64,000 nt of DNA from positions 62,001-126,000 of the forward strand of contig NZ_QLSU01000022.1 in assembly GCF_003268775.1 (NCBI RefSeq). The letters run 5' to 3'. The notes beneath the pieces were generated by a model. It did no database searches and was not told the DNA's origin. It saw only the letters and a list, made by a program, of their open reading frames with translations. Source of the stretch: Paraburkholderia unamae (GTDB lineage Bacteria > Pseudomonadota > Gammaproteobacteria > Burkholderiales > Burkholderiaceae). This document shows, in pieces, positions 7,744-16,372 of the stretch (positions within the stretch are counted from its first letter, which is position 1; the number at the start of each line of letters is the position of its first letter). Position numbers and translations under genes: made by a program.

Positions 7744-9456
7744 ATGCAGAAGTCAGGTGCGAGCGAGGCCCGTCGTGAGCTCGACGCGGTCTACGAAGTC
7801 AGCAAGACACTCGTTTCGTCGCTGGATGTCGCACAGACGTTCCGGATGTCGCTGCAATATCTGTTGCACGCTCTCGACTGGACGCGTGCGTTCGTCGTAC
7901 TGGCGCAGTCCGACGGGCAACTGCATGGACTTTGCAGCGCGGGCCTGTCGGGCGATGAGCATCGGCGGGTCCAGTTTCTGCCGGGAGAGGGGATCGTCGG
8001 GCGCGTCTACAAGAGCGGCATGCCCGTGATCGTGCCGGATGTGCGCGACGAACCCGCATTTCTCGACCGGACAGGCAGCGCCGGGGGCGACGCCAATGCT
8101 CACGTCGCGCTGCTCGCAACGCCAATCCGGCAGGAACGGAACACGCTCGGGGTTCTTGCGGTGTTTTGCGACAATCCGGGCGGCACGCGCAGGTTTGCTG
8201 GCGACCTGCACCTGATGAAGATCGTGTCGACGTTGATGGGCCAGGCGTTGCAGCTTCATCGCAGCGTGAGCGCCGCGCACGACCGGATGCAGGAAGAGGC
8301 ACGTCGCATGCAGAAGACGATCAAGCCGTTTCAGGCGCTTGATCAGGTAGTGGGGGTGTCCGAGCCCATGCAGGAGATCTTCGCGCAGGTTCACCAGGTG
8401 GCCCCAGCGCGAACCACGGTGCTGCTGCGAGGCGAAAGTGGCACAGGCAAGGAAGTGATTGCCCGATCGATTCATCGGCACTCGCCGCGCAGCGAGCACG
8501 CGTTCATCTCGGTGAATTGTGCGGCGCTAACAGAATCGTTGCTCGAGAGCGAACTCTTCGGACACGAAAAGGGGGCCTTCACGGGCGCCCAGGGTCAGCG
8601 CAAAGGCCGGTTCGAACTGGCGCACGGCGGCACGCTGTTCCTCGACGAGATCGGGGACATTTCGCCGTCGTTTCAGGCGAAGCTGCTGCGCGTGTTGCAG
8701 GAGCGGGAATTCGAGCGGGTGGGCGGCGCAACGCCCGTGAAGGTCGATGTACGACTGATTCTCGCGACCAATCGAAACCTCGAGCGAATGGTGAAGGAGG
8801 GGGAGTTCCGGGCCGACCTGTATTACCGGATCAACGTGGTCAGCATCCAGCTGCCGCCATTGCGTGAGCGGCGCGAGGACATTCCGGCAATGGCGCAGTA
8901 TTTCCTGGATCGGTTCAATCGCGACAATGGCCGCGCGCTGCGCTTCAGTCCCGACGCGATGCGCGTGCTGACCGGTTGTTACTGGCCCGGCAACGTTCGG
9001 GAACTGGAAAATTGCGTTGAGCGTACCGCGACGATGACACATCACGAGATCATCGACCGCCTTGCCTTTCTGTGCCAGGAGGACCGGTGTCTGACTCGCG
9101 TGCTGCATCACCTCGAACGTGAGGACGCAGTTAATCCCGTGCGTCTTTCCGACATTCCGATCCGCGAGATTCCTGCATCGCATGGCGGGCACAACCACCC
9201 GGGTTCCGATGAACGCGTCACGCCGTTCTCGATGCCCGGCGAGCCGGCCGATGACGAACTTTCGGGGGGCACGTCAGACGGCAATCCGCTTGTCGATGAC
9301 GAGGAGCACAAGCCAGAAGGCGAGCGCGAGCGGCTCATCTGGGCAATGGAGCGCTGCGGCTGGGTCCAGGCGAAGGCGGCGCGGCTGCTGCGGATCACGC
9401 CTCGGCAGATCGGCTACGCACTGCACAAATACGGCATCGAGGTTCGCCGCTTCTAG
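7744..9456 (+). CDS. nifA: Nif-specific sigma-54-dependent activator NifA (oxygen-sensitive class)
   Basis: 570 residues. An N-terminal GAF domain spans about 15-180. The AAA+ domain (about 200-435) has Walker A GESGTGKE at 230, the sigma-54-contacting GAFTGA at 277-282 and GGTLFLDE at 295. A C-terminal HTH (AAKAARLLRITPRQIGYAL-like) ends the protein. Cysteines 412, 424, 444 and 449 give C-x11-C-x19-C-x4-C, the interdomain motif linked to direct oxygen sensitivity in rhizobial NifA. The start ATG has GGAGGG; the open frame extends 42 codons further without ribosome site or homology. It is divergent from iscS. Confidence 0.95.
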   Translation: MQKSGASEARRELDAVYEVSKTLVSSLDVAQTFRMSLQYLLHALDWTRAFVVLAQSDGQLHGLCSAGLSGDEHRRVQFLPGEGIVGRVYKSGMPVIVPDVRDEPAFLDRTGSAGGDANAHVALLATPIRQERNTLGVLAVFCDNPGGTRRFAGDLHLMKIVSTLMGQALQLHRSVSAAHDRMQEEARRMQKTIKPFQALDQVVGVSEPMQEIFAQVHQVAPARTTVLLRGESGTGKEVIARSIHRHSPRSEHAFISVNCAALTESLLESELFGHEKGAFTGAQGQRKGRFELAHGGTLFLDEIGDISPSFQAKLLRVLQEREFERVGGATPVKVDVRLILATNRNLERMVKEGEFRADLYYRINVVSIQLPPLRERREDIPAMAQYFLDRFNRDNGRALRFSPDAMRVLTGCYWPGNVRELENCVERTATMTHHEIIDRLAFLCQEDRCLTRVLHHLEREDAVNPVRLSDIPIREIPASHGGHNHPGSDERVTPFSMPGEPADDELSGGTSDGNPLVDDEEHKPEGERERLIWAMERCGWVQAKAARLLRITPRQIGYALHKYGIEVRRF

Positions 9457-9655
9457 CCGGCTACCGCCCGCGGCATGGACGCCGGGCACTCTTGCGCGAT
9501 GAGATCGAAGGCACCGGTAGTCCGACATGCGTCACCCGGTGCACCTATTCCTTTTCGACGACAAGTTCCGCGCAGCGTGCGCGCGAGTTGTCGCAACCTG
9601 CGCAGCGTGCGGGCGGCGGCTCGCTGACCACCGCAGCGGTGCCGGATGTGAGCTT

Positions 9656-9671
9656 TGTCGGAACAGCGACA
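9656..9671 (+). promoter_or_regulatory. NifA upstream activator sequence for nifB
   Basis: TGTCGGAACAGCGACA is a perfect TGT-N10-ACA site. It is 96 bp upstream of the candidate -24 element, matching the nifV and nifH arrangements (95 and 93 bp). Confidence 0.82.
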
Positions 9672-9766
9672 GACGACGCGGTTCTTGTTGGATTTGAACC
9701 CTGTGCATCGCCGACAAAATATACAGGAAGGCGGTCAAACCGCTGTTGAGGCGGACACTTTCCATA

Positions 9767-9782
9767 TGGCATGGATCTGGCT
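9767..9782 (+). promoter_or_regulatory. Candidate sigma-54 promoter of the nifB operon
   Basis: TGGCATGGATCTGGCT has GG-N10-GC spacing and a good -24 half; the -12 half is TGGCT instead of TTGCT. An overlapping alternative with TTGCA further downstream has one base too many between the GG and GC pairs. The distance to the NifA site favours this placement. It ends about 44 bp before the nifB start. Confidence 0.5.
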
Positions 9783-9825
9783 TTAAGCCTTGCACGTGGC
9801 CACTGTCGGTTGCGAGGAGAGTTCC

Positions 9826-11427
9826 ATGCAAGATAGCGCGAACGCAAGCCTGCTGCCCGCTGCCGCCTATATCGGCATCGGGCAGATCAAGCCCCTTGGC
9901 GCGACGATCGAAGGACCCGCAACCGGTGGCGGCTGCGGTACTCACGGCGGCGACGGCAAGGCGAGTTGTGGCACGTCGGGTGGTCCCAACGACATGCCGC
10001 CTGACGTGTGGGAGAAGGTCAAGAACCACCCGTGCTATTCGGAAGAGGCGCATCACCACTACGCGCGTATGCATGTGGCCGTCGCGCCCGCCTGCAATAT
10101 CCAGTGCAACTACTGCAATCGTAAGTACGACTGCTCGAACGAGTCGCGTCCGGGTGTGGTTTCACAGAAGCTTACCCCTGAGCAGGCCGTGAAAAAGGTA
10201 GTCGCAGTGGCAAGCGAGATCCCGCAAATGACCGTGCTGGGCGTTGCCGGTCCGGGCGACTCACTGGCGAACCCGAAAAAAACGTTCGACACGTTCCGCA
10301 TGCTCCAGGAGCAGGCGCCCGACATCAAGCTATGTCTGTCGACCAATGGGCTTGCGTTGCCCGATCTGGTCGACGAGATCTGCAAATACAACATCGACCA
10401 CGTGACGATCACGATCAACATGGTCGATCCTGCGGTCGGCGAGAAGATCTATCCGTGGATCTTTTGGGAACACAAACGCGTGACCGGCTACGAGGCCGCC
10501 CGAATCCTGCACGAGCAGCAGATGAAGGGACTCGAGATGCTCACTGCTCGAGGCGTGCTCACCAAGATTAATTCGGTGCTGATTCCTGGTATCAACGACG
10601 AACATCTGATCGAAGTCAATCGCGAAGTAAAGAAGCGCGGCGCATTCCTGCATAACATCATGCCGCTCATTTCCGAGGCAGAGCACGGAACGTACTTCGG
10701 GCTAAACGGCCAGCGCGGCCCGAGCGCGCAGGAACTGAAGGCCGTACAGGATGCCTGCATGGGCGGCGCAAACCTGATGCGTCACTGTCGCCAGTGTCGT
10801 GCCGACGCGGTCGGCCTGCTCGGTGAGGATCGCAGCGAAGAGTTCACGCTCGACAAGATCGAGCAGATGGAAGTGGTCTACGACCTCGACCGGCGCCGCG
10901 AATATCAGGATCGCGTGGAGGCGGAACGCGAGGCGCAGCATGCGGCGAAGCAGGAAGCGCTCGCCGCCGCCCGGGCGATCGACGTGGCCGACGACCTGAA
11001 GGTACTGGTGGCGGTCGCAACGAAGGGCGGCGGGCGTGTCAACGAGCACTTCGGCCATGTCACCGAGTTCCAGATCTTCGAGGTGAGCGCTGCGCAAGCC
11101 CTCTTTGTTGGTCATCGCCGCGTGGATCTGTACTGCCAGGGCGGCTACGGCGACGACGAGCAGTTGCCGTCGGTTGTGCGCGCGATCAACGACTGTCACG
11201 CGGTGCTCGTTGCGAAGATCGGCGCGTGTCCGCGCGATGAGCTTTCGCAGGCCGGCATCGAGCCGGTAGACCAGTACGTCGGCGAGTTCATCGAGAAGGC
11301 GGCACTCGCTTGGTTCAACGACTATCGCGGCCGCATTGCGAGTGGCTCGATCGTGCACGAGGACCGCGGCGACGCAGCGATCCGGCAGGGCGCGTTCACG
11401 GGCGCTGCCGCGGGGGCGGCTGCCTGA
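9826..11427 (+). CDS. nifB: Nitrogenase cofactor biosynthesis protein NifB (radical SAM + NifX-like domain)
   Basis: 533 residues. The radical-SAM cluster motif CNIQCNYC is at 90-97, followed by NRKYDCSNESRPG and the VLGVAGPGDSLANP region. A C-terminal NifX-like domain (about 400-510) contains GGRVNEHFGHVTEFQIFEV. NifB makes NifB-co, the 8Fe-9S-C core of FeMo-co. The glycine/cysteine-rich stretch at 35-52 is common in proteobacterial NifB. The ATG at 9826 has GAGGAG; 12 codons of open frame upstream start with TTG and are not needed. First gene of a long plus-strand operon. Confidence 0.95.
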   Translation: MQDSANASLLPAAAYIGIGQIKPLGATIEGPATGGGCGTHGGDGKASCGTSGGPNDMPPDVWEKVKNHPCYSEEAHHHYARMHVAVAPACNIQCNYCNRKYDCSNESRPGVVSQKLTPEQAVKKVVAVASEIPQMTVLGVAGPGDSLANPKKTFDTFRMLQEQAPDIKLCLSTNGLALPDLVDEICKYNIDHVTITINMVDPAVGEKIYPWIFWEHKRVTGYEAARILHEQQMKGLEMLTARGVLTKINSVLIPGINDEHLIEVNREVKKRGAFLHNIMPLISEAEHGTYFGLNGQRGPSAQELKAVQDACMGGANLMRHCRQCRADAVGLLGEDRSEEFTLDKIEQMEVVYDLDRRREYQDRVEAEREAQHAAKQEALAAARAIDVADDLKVLVAVATKGGGRVNEHFGHVTEFQIFEVSAAQALFVGHRRVDLYCQGGYGDDEQLPSVVRAINDCHAVLVAKIGACPRDELSQAGIEPVDQYVGEFIEKAALAWFNDYRGRIASGSIVHEDRGDAAIRQGAFTGAAAGAAA

Positions 11428-11489
11428 GCAGTAACGCAAGCGTCGCGCCCGGCGCGAGTCACAAGATCATCATTACAAGGAGTGTCCCC

Positions 11490-11684
11490 ATGGCCCTGAA
11501 AATCATTGCCTCGACCTGTACCGGCTGCTCGGCGTGTGAGCCGGAGTGTCCGAACGTTGCCATTAGCGAGAAGGGTGGCATCTTCGTGATCGACCCAAAA
11601 AAATGTACGGAATGCGAAGGACACTTCGACGCGCCGCAATGCGTGGCCGTGTGCCCGGTGGACGGCTGCATCGTCCAGGTCTGA
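11490..11684 (+). CDS. fdxN: 2[4Fe-4S] ferredoxin FdxN
   Basis: 64 residues with CTGCSACEPECP and a second, longer cluster motif CTECEGHFDAPQCVAVCP. The insertion in the second motif is typical of nif-linked FdxN-type ferredoxins. It likely donates electrons to NifB or to nitrogenase reductase. Starts 62 bp after nifB with AAGGAG ahead of the ATG; a longer open frame running back into nifB is a shadow. Confidence 0.9.
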   Translation: MALKIIASTCTGCSACEPECPNVAISEKGGIFVIDPKKCTECEGHFDAPQCVAVCPVDGCIVQV

Positions 11685-11752
11685 GCGGGCCTCGCCGCGC
11701 ATACCGCGCAGCGCAGGAAGGGGCGTTCACCCAACTGGAGAAAAACCGCATC

Positions 11753-12148
11753 ATGCTGCCCAATGTCATTCTTACTCCCGCAGCCGAGAAGTTCATGCGC
11801 CGTATCGTACGTTTCTCGGGGTTGCCGGCTGGCGCCGGTGTCCGCCTCCTCGTGAGCCCAGGCGGTTGTTCGGGCTACAACGCTGAGTTCAGTGCACAGC
11901 CGCAGGCGCAGCCAGGCGAGCAAGCGGTGGAGGTCAACGGTCTGCGCCTGTTCCTGCCGGCCGAGAGCCGCCTGTTGCTAGAGGGCGTCACGATCGACTT
12001 CGTCGACACGCCGACACAGTCGGGGCTGACGTTCGCGAATCCGAACCAGGCACCGTGCGCGTGCAGCAGTGCCGGGGCGAGTGAGCCGGGTGTGGCACGC
12101 ATCGACGTCGGCGCGATAGGTCGCGGCGGACGGCCGCTCGTTTCCTGA
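11753..12148 (+). CDS. A-type Fe-S carrier, nif-associated (HesB/IscA-like)
   Basis: 131 residues with LTPAAEKFMRRIVRF, GGCSGYNAEF and a C-terminal CACSS in place of the usual CGCG. All three cysteine positions are kept. It is the third A-type carrier in the window and sits with fdxN behind nifB, where it may serve NifB clusters (inference). The start ATG at 11753 is preceded by CTGGAG. The upstream part of the open frame overlaps fdxN and is non-coding. Confidence 0.82.
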   Translation: MLPNVILTPAAEKFMRRIVRFSGLPAGAGVRLLVSPGGCSGYNAEFSAQPQAQPGEQAVEVNGLRLFLPAESRLLLEGVTIDFVDTPTQSGLTFANPNQAPCACSSAGASEPGVARIDVGAIGRGGRPLVS

Positions 12149-12163
12149 AGCCGGAGCGACAGC

Positions 12164-12763
12164 ATGGATCTTCGTGAGCAGGGTGTTACTTCTGACGGTG
12201 GCGCCGGTGGTATTGCGGACGCGTTGGCGACGTTTGCCAGGTGCGCCCTGGGCGGTGCTCTGCCAGCCCAGGCTACCGCGCTGATCGACGCCGCGGGCCA
12301 GTTGCGCGATCGCCCGGATGATGCGGTGGCGCTGTTGGAGCGTGCGCGTGCCGACGCGCCGGGGCACCCTGCGCCGCTGATTGCGTTGTACCGCTTTCAT
12401 TTTTACGGGCATCGGCTGGCGCAGGCGCGCAGTGCGGGAGAAGAGGCACTGGCAGTTGCACGTCGCGCGCTCGGGGCAGGTTTCGGCGCCATCCCGCCGA
12501 CAGGGGACGCCGTACGTCACGACGCGGCCGTGCGCTTTTATCTCTTCACGCTCAAGGGCCTCGCCTACCTGCAACTGCGACTCGGCGAGCGACAGGCAGC
12601 CCGCGCCCGGTTGGCCGAACTGCGCTGGCTCGATCCCGACGACGTGCTGGGCGGTGCGTTGCTCGCTCACGTGCTGGCCCGACACGAGGGCGACGACGAT
12701 GCGGACGACGCGTTCACCTCGTCTGCGCATCCTTCGCGCGGCTGGGCGGGGTTGCCGTTATGA
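12164..12763 (+). CDS. TPR-like nif-associated protein of unknown function
   Basis: 199 residues, alanine/leucine/arginine-rich and helical. Repeats such as DRPDDAVALLERARADAPGHPAPLIALYRFHFYGHRLAQARSAGEEAL resemble tetratricopeptide helices in blocks of up to 20 residues each. It overlaps the LRV gene by 4 bp and lies between fdxN/A-type carrier and nifZ genes, so it is likely a maturation accessory. No catalytic motif was seen. Confidence 0.65.
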   Translation: MDLREQGVTSDGGAGGIADALATFARCALGGALPAQATALIDAAGQLRDRPDDAVALLERARADAPGHPAPLIALYRFHFYGHRLAQARSAGEEALAVARRALGAGFGAIPPTGDAVRHDAAVRFYLFTLKGLAYLQLRLGERQAARARLAELRWLDPDDVLGGALLAHVLARHEGDDDADDAFTSSAHPSRGWAGLPL

Positions 12764-13596
12764 GCACCCTGAACCACGCTCGCGCGCCCGAGGGCGACAT
12801 TCCTTCTCTCCACTGGCAGGGTGGTCAGGTCGACTGCTCTGTGTGCGCGCATGCGGCGCTACGCGCGGTGCCGGGCGCCGCCGGGTGCGAGCCAGGCCAT
12901 GCGTGCGTGCAGGACGCGTACGCGCGCCGCATCGACCGCTTCTTCCGCTGGCATCCGGAGTTGGGCGATGCACATCTTGAACATCCGTACTTCGAAGTGC
13001 GGGCGATCGCGGCGCGCCATGCGGACATATTCAGGCTTCCCGCGATGATTAGTGATCCGGACGAGACCGTGCGCCTTCAACTGGCGCTGCGGTTACCACA
13101 AGCGCACCTCGTGAGGCTCGCAGATGACCCGCACCGTGAAGTGCGGATTCGCGTCGCGCAACGGCTCGCCCCGGCCACGCTCGCGACCCTGCGCACGGAC
13201 CCGGACTACGGCGTGCGCGAGTGGGTTGCCCGGCGTTTGCCGGTTGCGCTGCTGCCGCTGATGGCGAGCGATCCGGACTGGGTGGTGAGAGTTCGCGTGG
13301 CCGAGCGCATCGACATGCCCGCCTTGTTGCGCTTTGCGGGCGACGGGGAAGCCGAGGTGCGCCGCGTCGTTGCAGCGCGTCTGCCGCCGTCGTTGCTGGG
13401 GCAGTTGATCGACGACCCGGACTGGCGCGTGCGGTGGGAGGTGGCATGCCGCGCGGATCCACGTGTGTTGAGGACTTTGCTCGACGATGCCGACGCGGAA
13501 GTTTGTGCGATGGCGCGCGAGCGGCTGTGGCCGTCCAGAGCCGTATCGGCGCCGGACGATACGGTCCGATCGTTCGAAGGAGCCGGACATGGGTGA
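12760..13596 (+). CDS. 4Fe-4S leucine-rich repeat variant (LRV) protein
   Basis: 278 residues. The N-terminal cysteines (VDCSVCAHAAL, then GCEPGHACVQDAYARRIDRF) form the small Fe-S domain, followed by about eight LRV-type repeats of roughly 24 residues with D-P-D/VR-WEVA-type cores. This matches the LRV protein first described near nif genes in Azotobacter vinelandii. Its function is unknown; a protein-binding scaffold carrying a 4Fe-4S cluster is likely. Overlaps nifZ by 8 bp. Confidence 0.8.
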   Translation: MSTLNHARAPEGDIPSLHWQGGQVDCSVCAHAALRAVPGAAGCEPGHACVQDAYARRIDRFFRWHPELGDAHLEHPYFEVRAIAARHADIFRLPAMISDPDETVRLQLALRLPQAHLVRLADDPHREVRIRVAQRLAPATLATLRTDPDYGVREWVARRLPVALLPLMASDPDWVVRVRVAERIDMPALLRFAGDGEAEVRRVVAARLPPSLLGQLIDDPDWRVRWEVACRADPRVLRTLLDDADAEVCAMARERLWPSRAVSAPDDTVRSFEGAGHG

Positions 13597-13999
13597 CATC
13601 AACCGCGATGACGACGCGATCGAGGTTGCGTTTCCCCCTCGCTTCAGCTTCGGCGAGCGGGTGATCGCGCGCTCGGTGATCCGCAACGACGGCACGTATA
13701 ACGGCAAGGATATCGGCGAGGTGCTGGTGAACAAGGGCGATATCGGTTACGTCACCAGTATCAACACCTTCCTACAGCAGTTCTATATCTATGCGGTTGA
13801 TTTCGTCGTGACCGGCCACCGGGTTGGCATGCGGGCGAAGGAACTGTGCACGCTCGACAACCTGCCCGACGACGTGCTGGCGCGGCTTGGCGAGCGCGCC
13901 GTCAGGCTGCGTACGATCGGCACCGGTGAAGCCGCGAATGAAGGCGATGCAGCCCGCGGTACATCGGCGGGCAAAGAAACGGAGGGTCGTGCGCAATGA
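13589..13999 (+). CDS. nifZ: NifZ
   Basis: 136 residues with FSFGERVIARSVIRNDGTYNGKDIGEVLVNKGDIGYV, the NifZ SH3-like core, and a charged C-terminal tail. NifZ acts with a chaperone in forming the second P-cluster pair of the MoFe protein (family knowledge). The ATG at 13589 follows GAAGGAG and overlaps the LRV stop. The next gene is a second NifZ-like domain, overlapping by 4 bp. Confidence 0.88.
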   Translation: MGDINRDDDAIEVAFPPRFSFGERVIARSVIRNDGTYNGKDIGEVLVNKGDIGYVTSINTFLQQFYIYAVDFVVTGHRVGMRAKELCTLDNLPDDVLARLGERAVRLRTIGTGEAANEGDAARGTSAGKETEGRAQ

Positions 14000-14271
14000 A
14001 CATCGAGCCGCTCCAGCCAGCTTATTCGTGGGGGTTGCGCGTCGTCGCGCTGGACGATTTGTCCAACGACGGCAGCTATCCCGGCCGCAAGGATGGCGAG
14101 TGCCTCGTGACGGCAGGCGCGTTGGGTGAAATTGTCAATGTGGGACAGGTGGTGGAGACTGGCGAGCCTGTGTATCTGGTGGAATTCGGCCGGCAGGTGG
14201 TCGGTTGCACCGAGGACGAGATCGCGCCTGCGCCGGCCGGTCTGCTGCCGGAAGACGGGGTGGGCGCGTGA
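13996..14271 (+). CDS. Short NifZ-domain protein
   Basis: 91 residues with WGLRVVALDDLSNDGSYPGRKDGECLVTAGALGEIVNVGQVVE, again the NifZ-type beta core, and a C-terminal CTEDEIAPAP. It follows nifZ with an ATGA overlap, so two NifZ-like proteins are made in tandem. It may act as a heteromeric partner or as a paralog with another client; which one cannot be told from sequence. Confidence 0.75.
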   Translation: MNIEPLQPAYSWGLRVVALDDLSNDGSYPGRKDGECLVTAGALGEIVNVGQVVETGEPVYLVEFGRQVVGCTEDEIAPAPAGLLPEDGVGA

Positions 14272-14273
14272 CG

Positions 14274-14672
14274 ATGTGGCCGGACCGGACCGTGAGCATC
14301 GTTGAGCCGAACGACCGGAAAGCCGCGTACGGGCCGGGTGGAGGATGCGCCACAGGGACGCCGGTAGCCGATTTCATGCTGCACCAGATCGAGCGGGCGC
14401 TGCGCAACCGGCTGCGCTATCGCTATGTGCAGCCGCGTGTGGTGCGCGAGCAGGATGGTTATCGCGTCGAGAGCCCGTGTTGCTCGCGCAACGTCGAGCC
14501 GCACGGTGGTGTCATCGATATCGCGTGGCTCGCGCGAGACATGAATGACATGTGGCGTCTGCATGCGCGCGACCATGAGGCGAGTCGCTGGGTGGAGCAG
14601 TGCGCGAGTCTGGACCTGCCGATGCTGCTGGATCTCCTGTGCGTGGATGCCGCGCGCGTGTTCTGGCCTTGA
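14274..14672 (+). CDS. Nif-associated protein of unknown function
   Basis: 132 residues with a distinct block IERALRNRLRYRYVQPRV followed by GYRVESPCCSRNVEPHGG and DIAWLAR. The pair CC near the middle and the RYRYVQPRV strand resemble small DUF3024-like proteins, but I am not certain of the family. A GTG at 14268 overlapping the previous stop is an alternative start. It ends 22 bp before nifS. Confidence 0.6.
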   Translation: MWPDRTVSIVEPNDRKAAYGPGGGCATGTPVADFMLHQIERALRNRLRYRYVQPRVVREQDGYRVESPCCSRNVEPHGGVIDIAWLARDMNDMWRLHARDHEASRWVEQCASLDLPMLLDLLCVDAARVFWP

Positions 14673-14694
14673 AGGGCGAATCCTGGAGTCTGTG

Positions 14695-15843
14695 ATGATC
14701 TATCTCGACCACAACGCAACGACGCCGCCCGCACCGGGTGTTGTGCAGGCCATGCTGTCGGTGCTGACCGACGTCTGGGGCAATGCTTCCTCGCAGCATC
14801 CGCGTGGACAGCAGGCGAAGCGGGCGCTCGCGGCCGCGCGCGCAACGGTGTCTCGCCGACTGGGCTGCAAGCCCACCGAGGTGATTTTCACGAGCGGCGC
14901 TACCGAAGCGAACCATCTGGCCGTGCTCGGCCTGCATGCGGCCGCTGGCTGCGAACGCCGGCGGATTGTGTTCAGCGCGGTCGAGCATGCGGGCCATCTC
15001 GCACTCGCAAGGGCGCTTGAGACGCAAGGCGTTCCCGTGGACTTCATCGGCATGAATCCGGACGGCACACTCGATCTGGACAGTGCGGCCCGGCTGATCG
15101 GCACGGACGTCGCACTCGTGTCGTTGATGGCGGTGAACAACGAGACGGGCGTGCGCATGCCGGTCGACGAAGTGCGTGCACTCGCGCATGCCGCAGGCGC
15201 TCGGTTGCATGTCGATGCGACCCAGTTCATCGGCAAGGTGCCGTTCGATTTCGCGCGGTTCGGCGCCGACGCAGTTTCGCTCTCCGCGCACAAGCTGCGA
15301 GGGCCGAAGGGCATTGGCGCGTTGTTGCTGCGGCAGGGGAGCACGCTGGTGCCGCAAATGCAGGGCAGTCAGGAGCGGCGACGGCGCGGCGGCACAGAAA
15401 ACCTGCCCGCGATTGCGGGGTTTGCGGCAGCGCTTGACCGGCTTGGCGATATCGAAACTGAGGCTACCCGGGTTGCACAGTTGCGCGACACGCTAGAACG
15501 CGGACTGCAACGTGCGTTGCCGGACATGCATGTGTTCTCCGCGTGCGCGCCGCGTATTGCGGGCACCAGCTATCTGAGATTTGGCCTTCTGCCAGCGGAC
15601 GTGGTCCTGCAGCGCATGGAGCAACTGGGCGTGTCGGCGTCGTCCGGTGCGGCTTGCTCTTCAGGCGGCAGCGAGCCTTCGCACGTGCTCGCTGCGATGG
15701 GCGTGCCGCGCGACGAGGCGCTGGCAGCCGTGCGGCTGTCGCTCGGCGAAACCACCACGGCGCGTGACATCGAGTACCTGCTGGCCGCGTTGCCGCCGTT
15801 GCTTGCGCCGCTGCTTGGAACTTGCGCCTCTCAAGCAGCATAA
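14695..15843 (+). CDS. nifS: Cysteine desulfurase NifS
   Basis: 382 residues: YLDHNATTPPAPGV, the H of SAVEHAGH, the PLP lysine in SLSAHKLRGPKGIGALLL and the catalytic cysteine in SSGAACSSGGSEPSHVL. It supplies sulfur for nitrogenase clusters. It is the second cysteine desulfurase in the window and clearly different from the IscS at the left. The start ATG at 14695 has TGGAG upstream. No classical nifU lies next to it. Confidence 0.93.
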   Translation: MIYLDHNATTPPAPGVVQAMLSVLTDVWGNASSQHPRGQQAKRALAAARATVSRRLGCKPTEVIFTSGATEANHLAVLGLHAAAGCERRRIVFSAVEHAGHLALARALETQGVPVDFIGMNPDGTLDLDSAARLIGTDVALVSLMAVNNETGVRMPVDEVRALAHAAGARLHVDATQFIGKVPFDFARFGADAVSLSAHKLRGPKGIGALLLRQGSTLVPQMQGSQERRRRGGTENLPAIAGFAAALDRLGDIETEATRVAQLRDTLERGLQRALPDMHVFSACAPRIAGTSYLRFGLLPADVVLQRMEQLGVSASSGAACSSGGSEPSHVLAAMGVPRDEALAAVRLSLGETTTARDIEYLLAALPPLLAPLLGTCASQAA

Positions 15844-15870
15844 CCCCCCACGAACCCTGGAGTGTCCGTC

Positions 15871-16089
15871 GTGAAAGTCATGATCCGCAAGGATAGCAAG
15901 GGCGTGCTGAGCGCTTATGTACCGAAGAAGGACCTGGAGGAACCGATCGTTGCGATGGCGTCGCCCCGTATGTGGGGCGGTCTCGTGACCCTTGGAAATG
16001 GCTGGCAGCTTGAATTGCCCGAGATGGCGGACGACACCGCGCTGCCCATCACCGTGGAGGCGCGGCGGATTGCCGCCGCGGAGGAGTGA
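15871..16089 (+). CDS. nifT: NifT/FixU family protein
   Basis: 72 residues; the protein begins (GTG)KVMIRKDSKGVLSAYVPKKDLEEP and ends with the GGLVTLGNGWQLELP strand of NifT. Its role is unknown and it is usually dispensable for fixation. The GTG at 15871 has TGGAG 9 bp upstream and fits the family start; another GTG at 15862 is too close to that ribosome site. Confidence 0.85.
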   Translation: MKVMIRKDSKGVLSAYVPKKDLEEPIVAMASPRMWGGLVTLGNGWQLELPEMADDTALPITVEARRIAAAEE

Positions 16090-16090
16090 C

Positions 16091-16372
16091 ATGAGTCTGA
16101 GCGAGGAACAGGTACGAGCCATTGCCGACGCGATTCGCACGGCTCCCACGCTGCCGGATGCGGCGGCACGTTGGCGGGAGCGTTTTCCCGGCGTGCGGAC
16201 CATGCGCATCAGTGCATCCGAGATGCATGACGAAACGCCCGCATTGCAGTTCGGCGAGCGCCGTGTCTATTACGCGAGGCTGGACGGGATGTGCGTGTCA
16301 GTCACGGGGCAGGCGGATGAGGCTGAAATGCTGATCTTCACGGAGGGCGGGGCCAGTGATGGAGATCGATGA
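16091..16372 (+). CDS. Small nif-associated protein (DUF6129-like)
   Basis: 93 residues: a helical first half (LSEEQVRAIADAIRTAPTLPDAAARWRERFPG in blocks) followed by a beta-rich half with ERRVYYARLDG and AEMLIFTEGG. It starts just after nifT, using GAGGAG that overlaps the nifT stop. It overlaps the DegT-like gene by 14 bp. Small proteins of this kind occur next to nifT in other proteobacterial nif clusters; function unknown. Confidence 0.65.
   Translation: MSLSEEQVRAIADAIRTAPTLPDAAARWRERFPGVRTMRISASEMHDETPALQFGERRVYYARLDGMCVSVTGQADEAEMLIFTEGGASDGDR

Larger units (their letters stand above)
9457..9825. other. Intergenic region nifA-nifB
   Basis: This 369-bp gap holds a perfect NifA site (9656-9671) and a candidate -24/-12 element (9767-9782). 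No convincing gene was seen; the short open frames here lack ribosome sites and recognisable protein features. Confidence 0.6.

Noticed and set aside
9781..9797. TGGC...TTGC pair just before nifB as the nifB promoter
   Set aside because: There are 11 instead of 10 bases between the GG and GC pairs, which sigma-54 tolerates poorly; the element at 9767 fits better with the NifA site distance.
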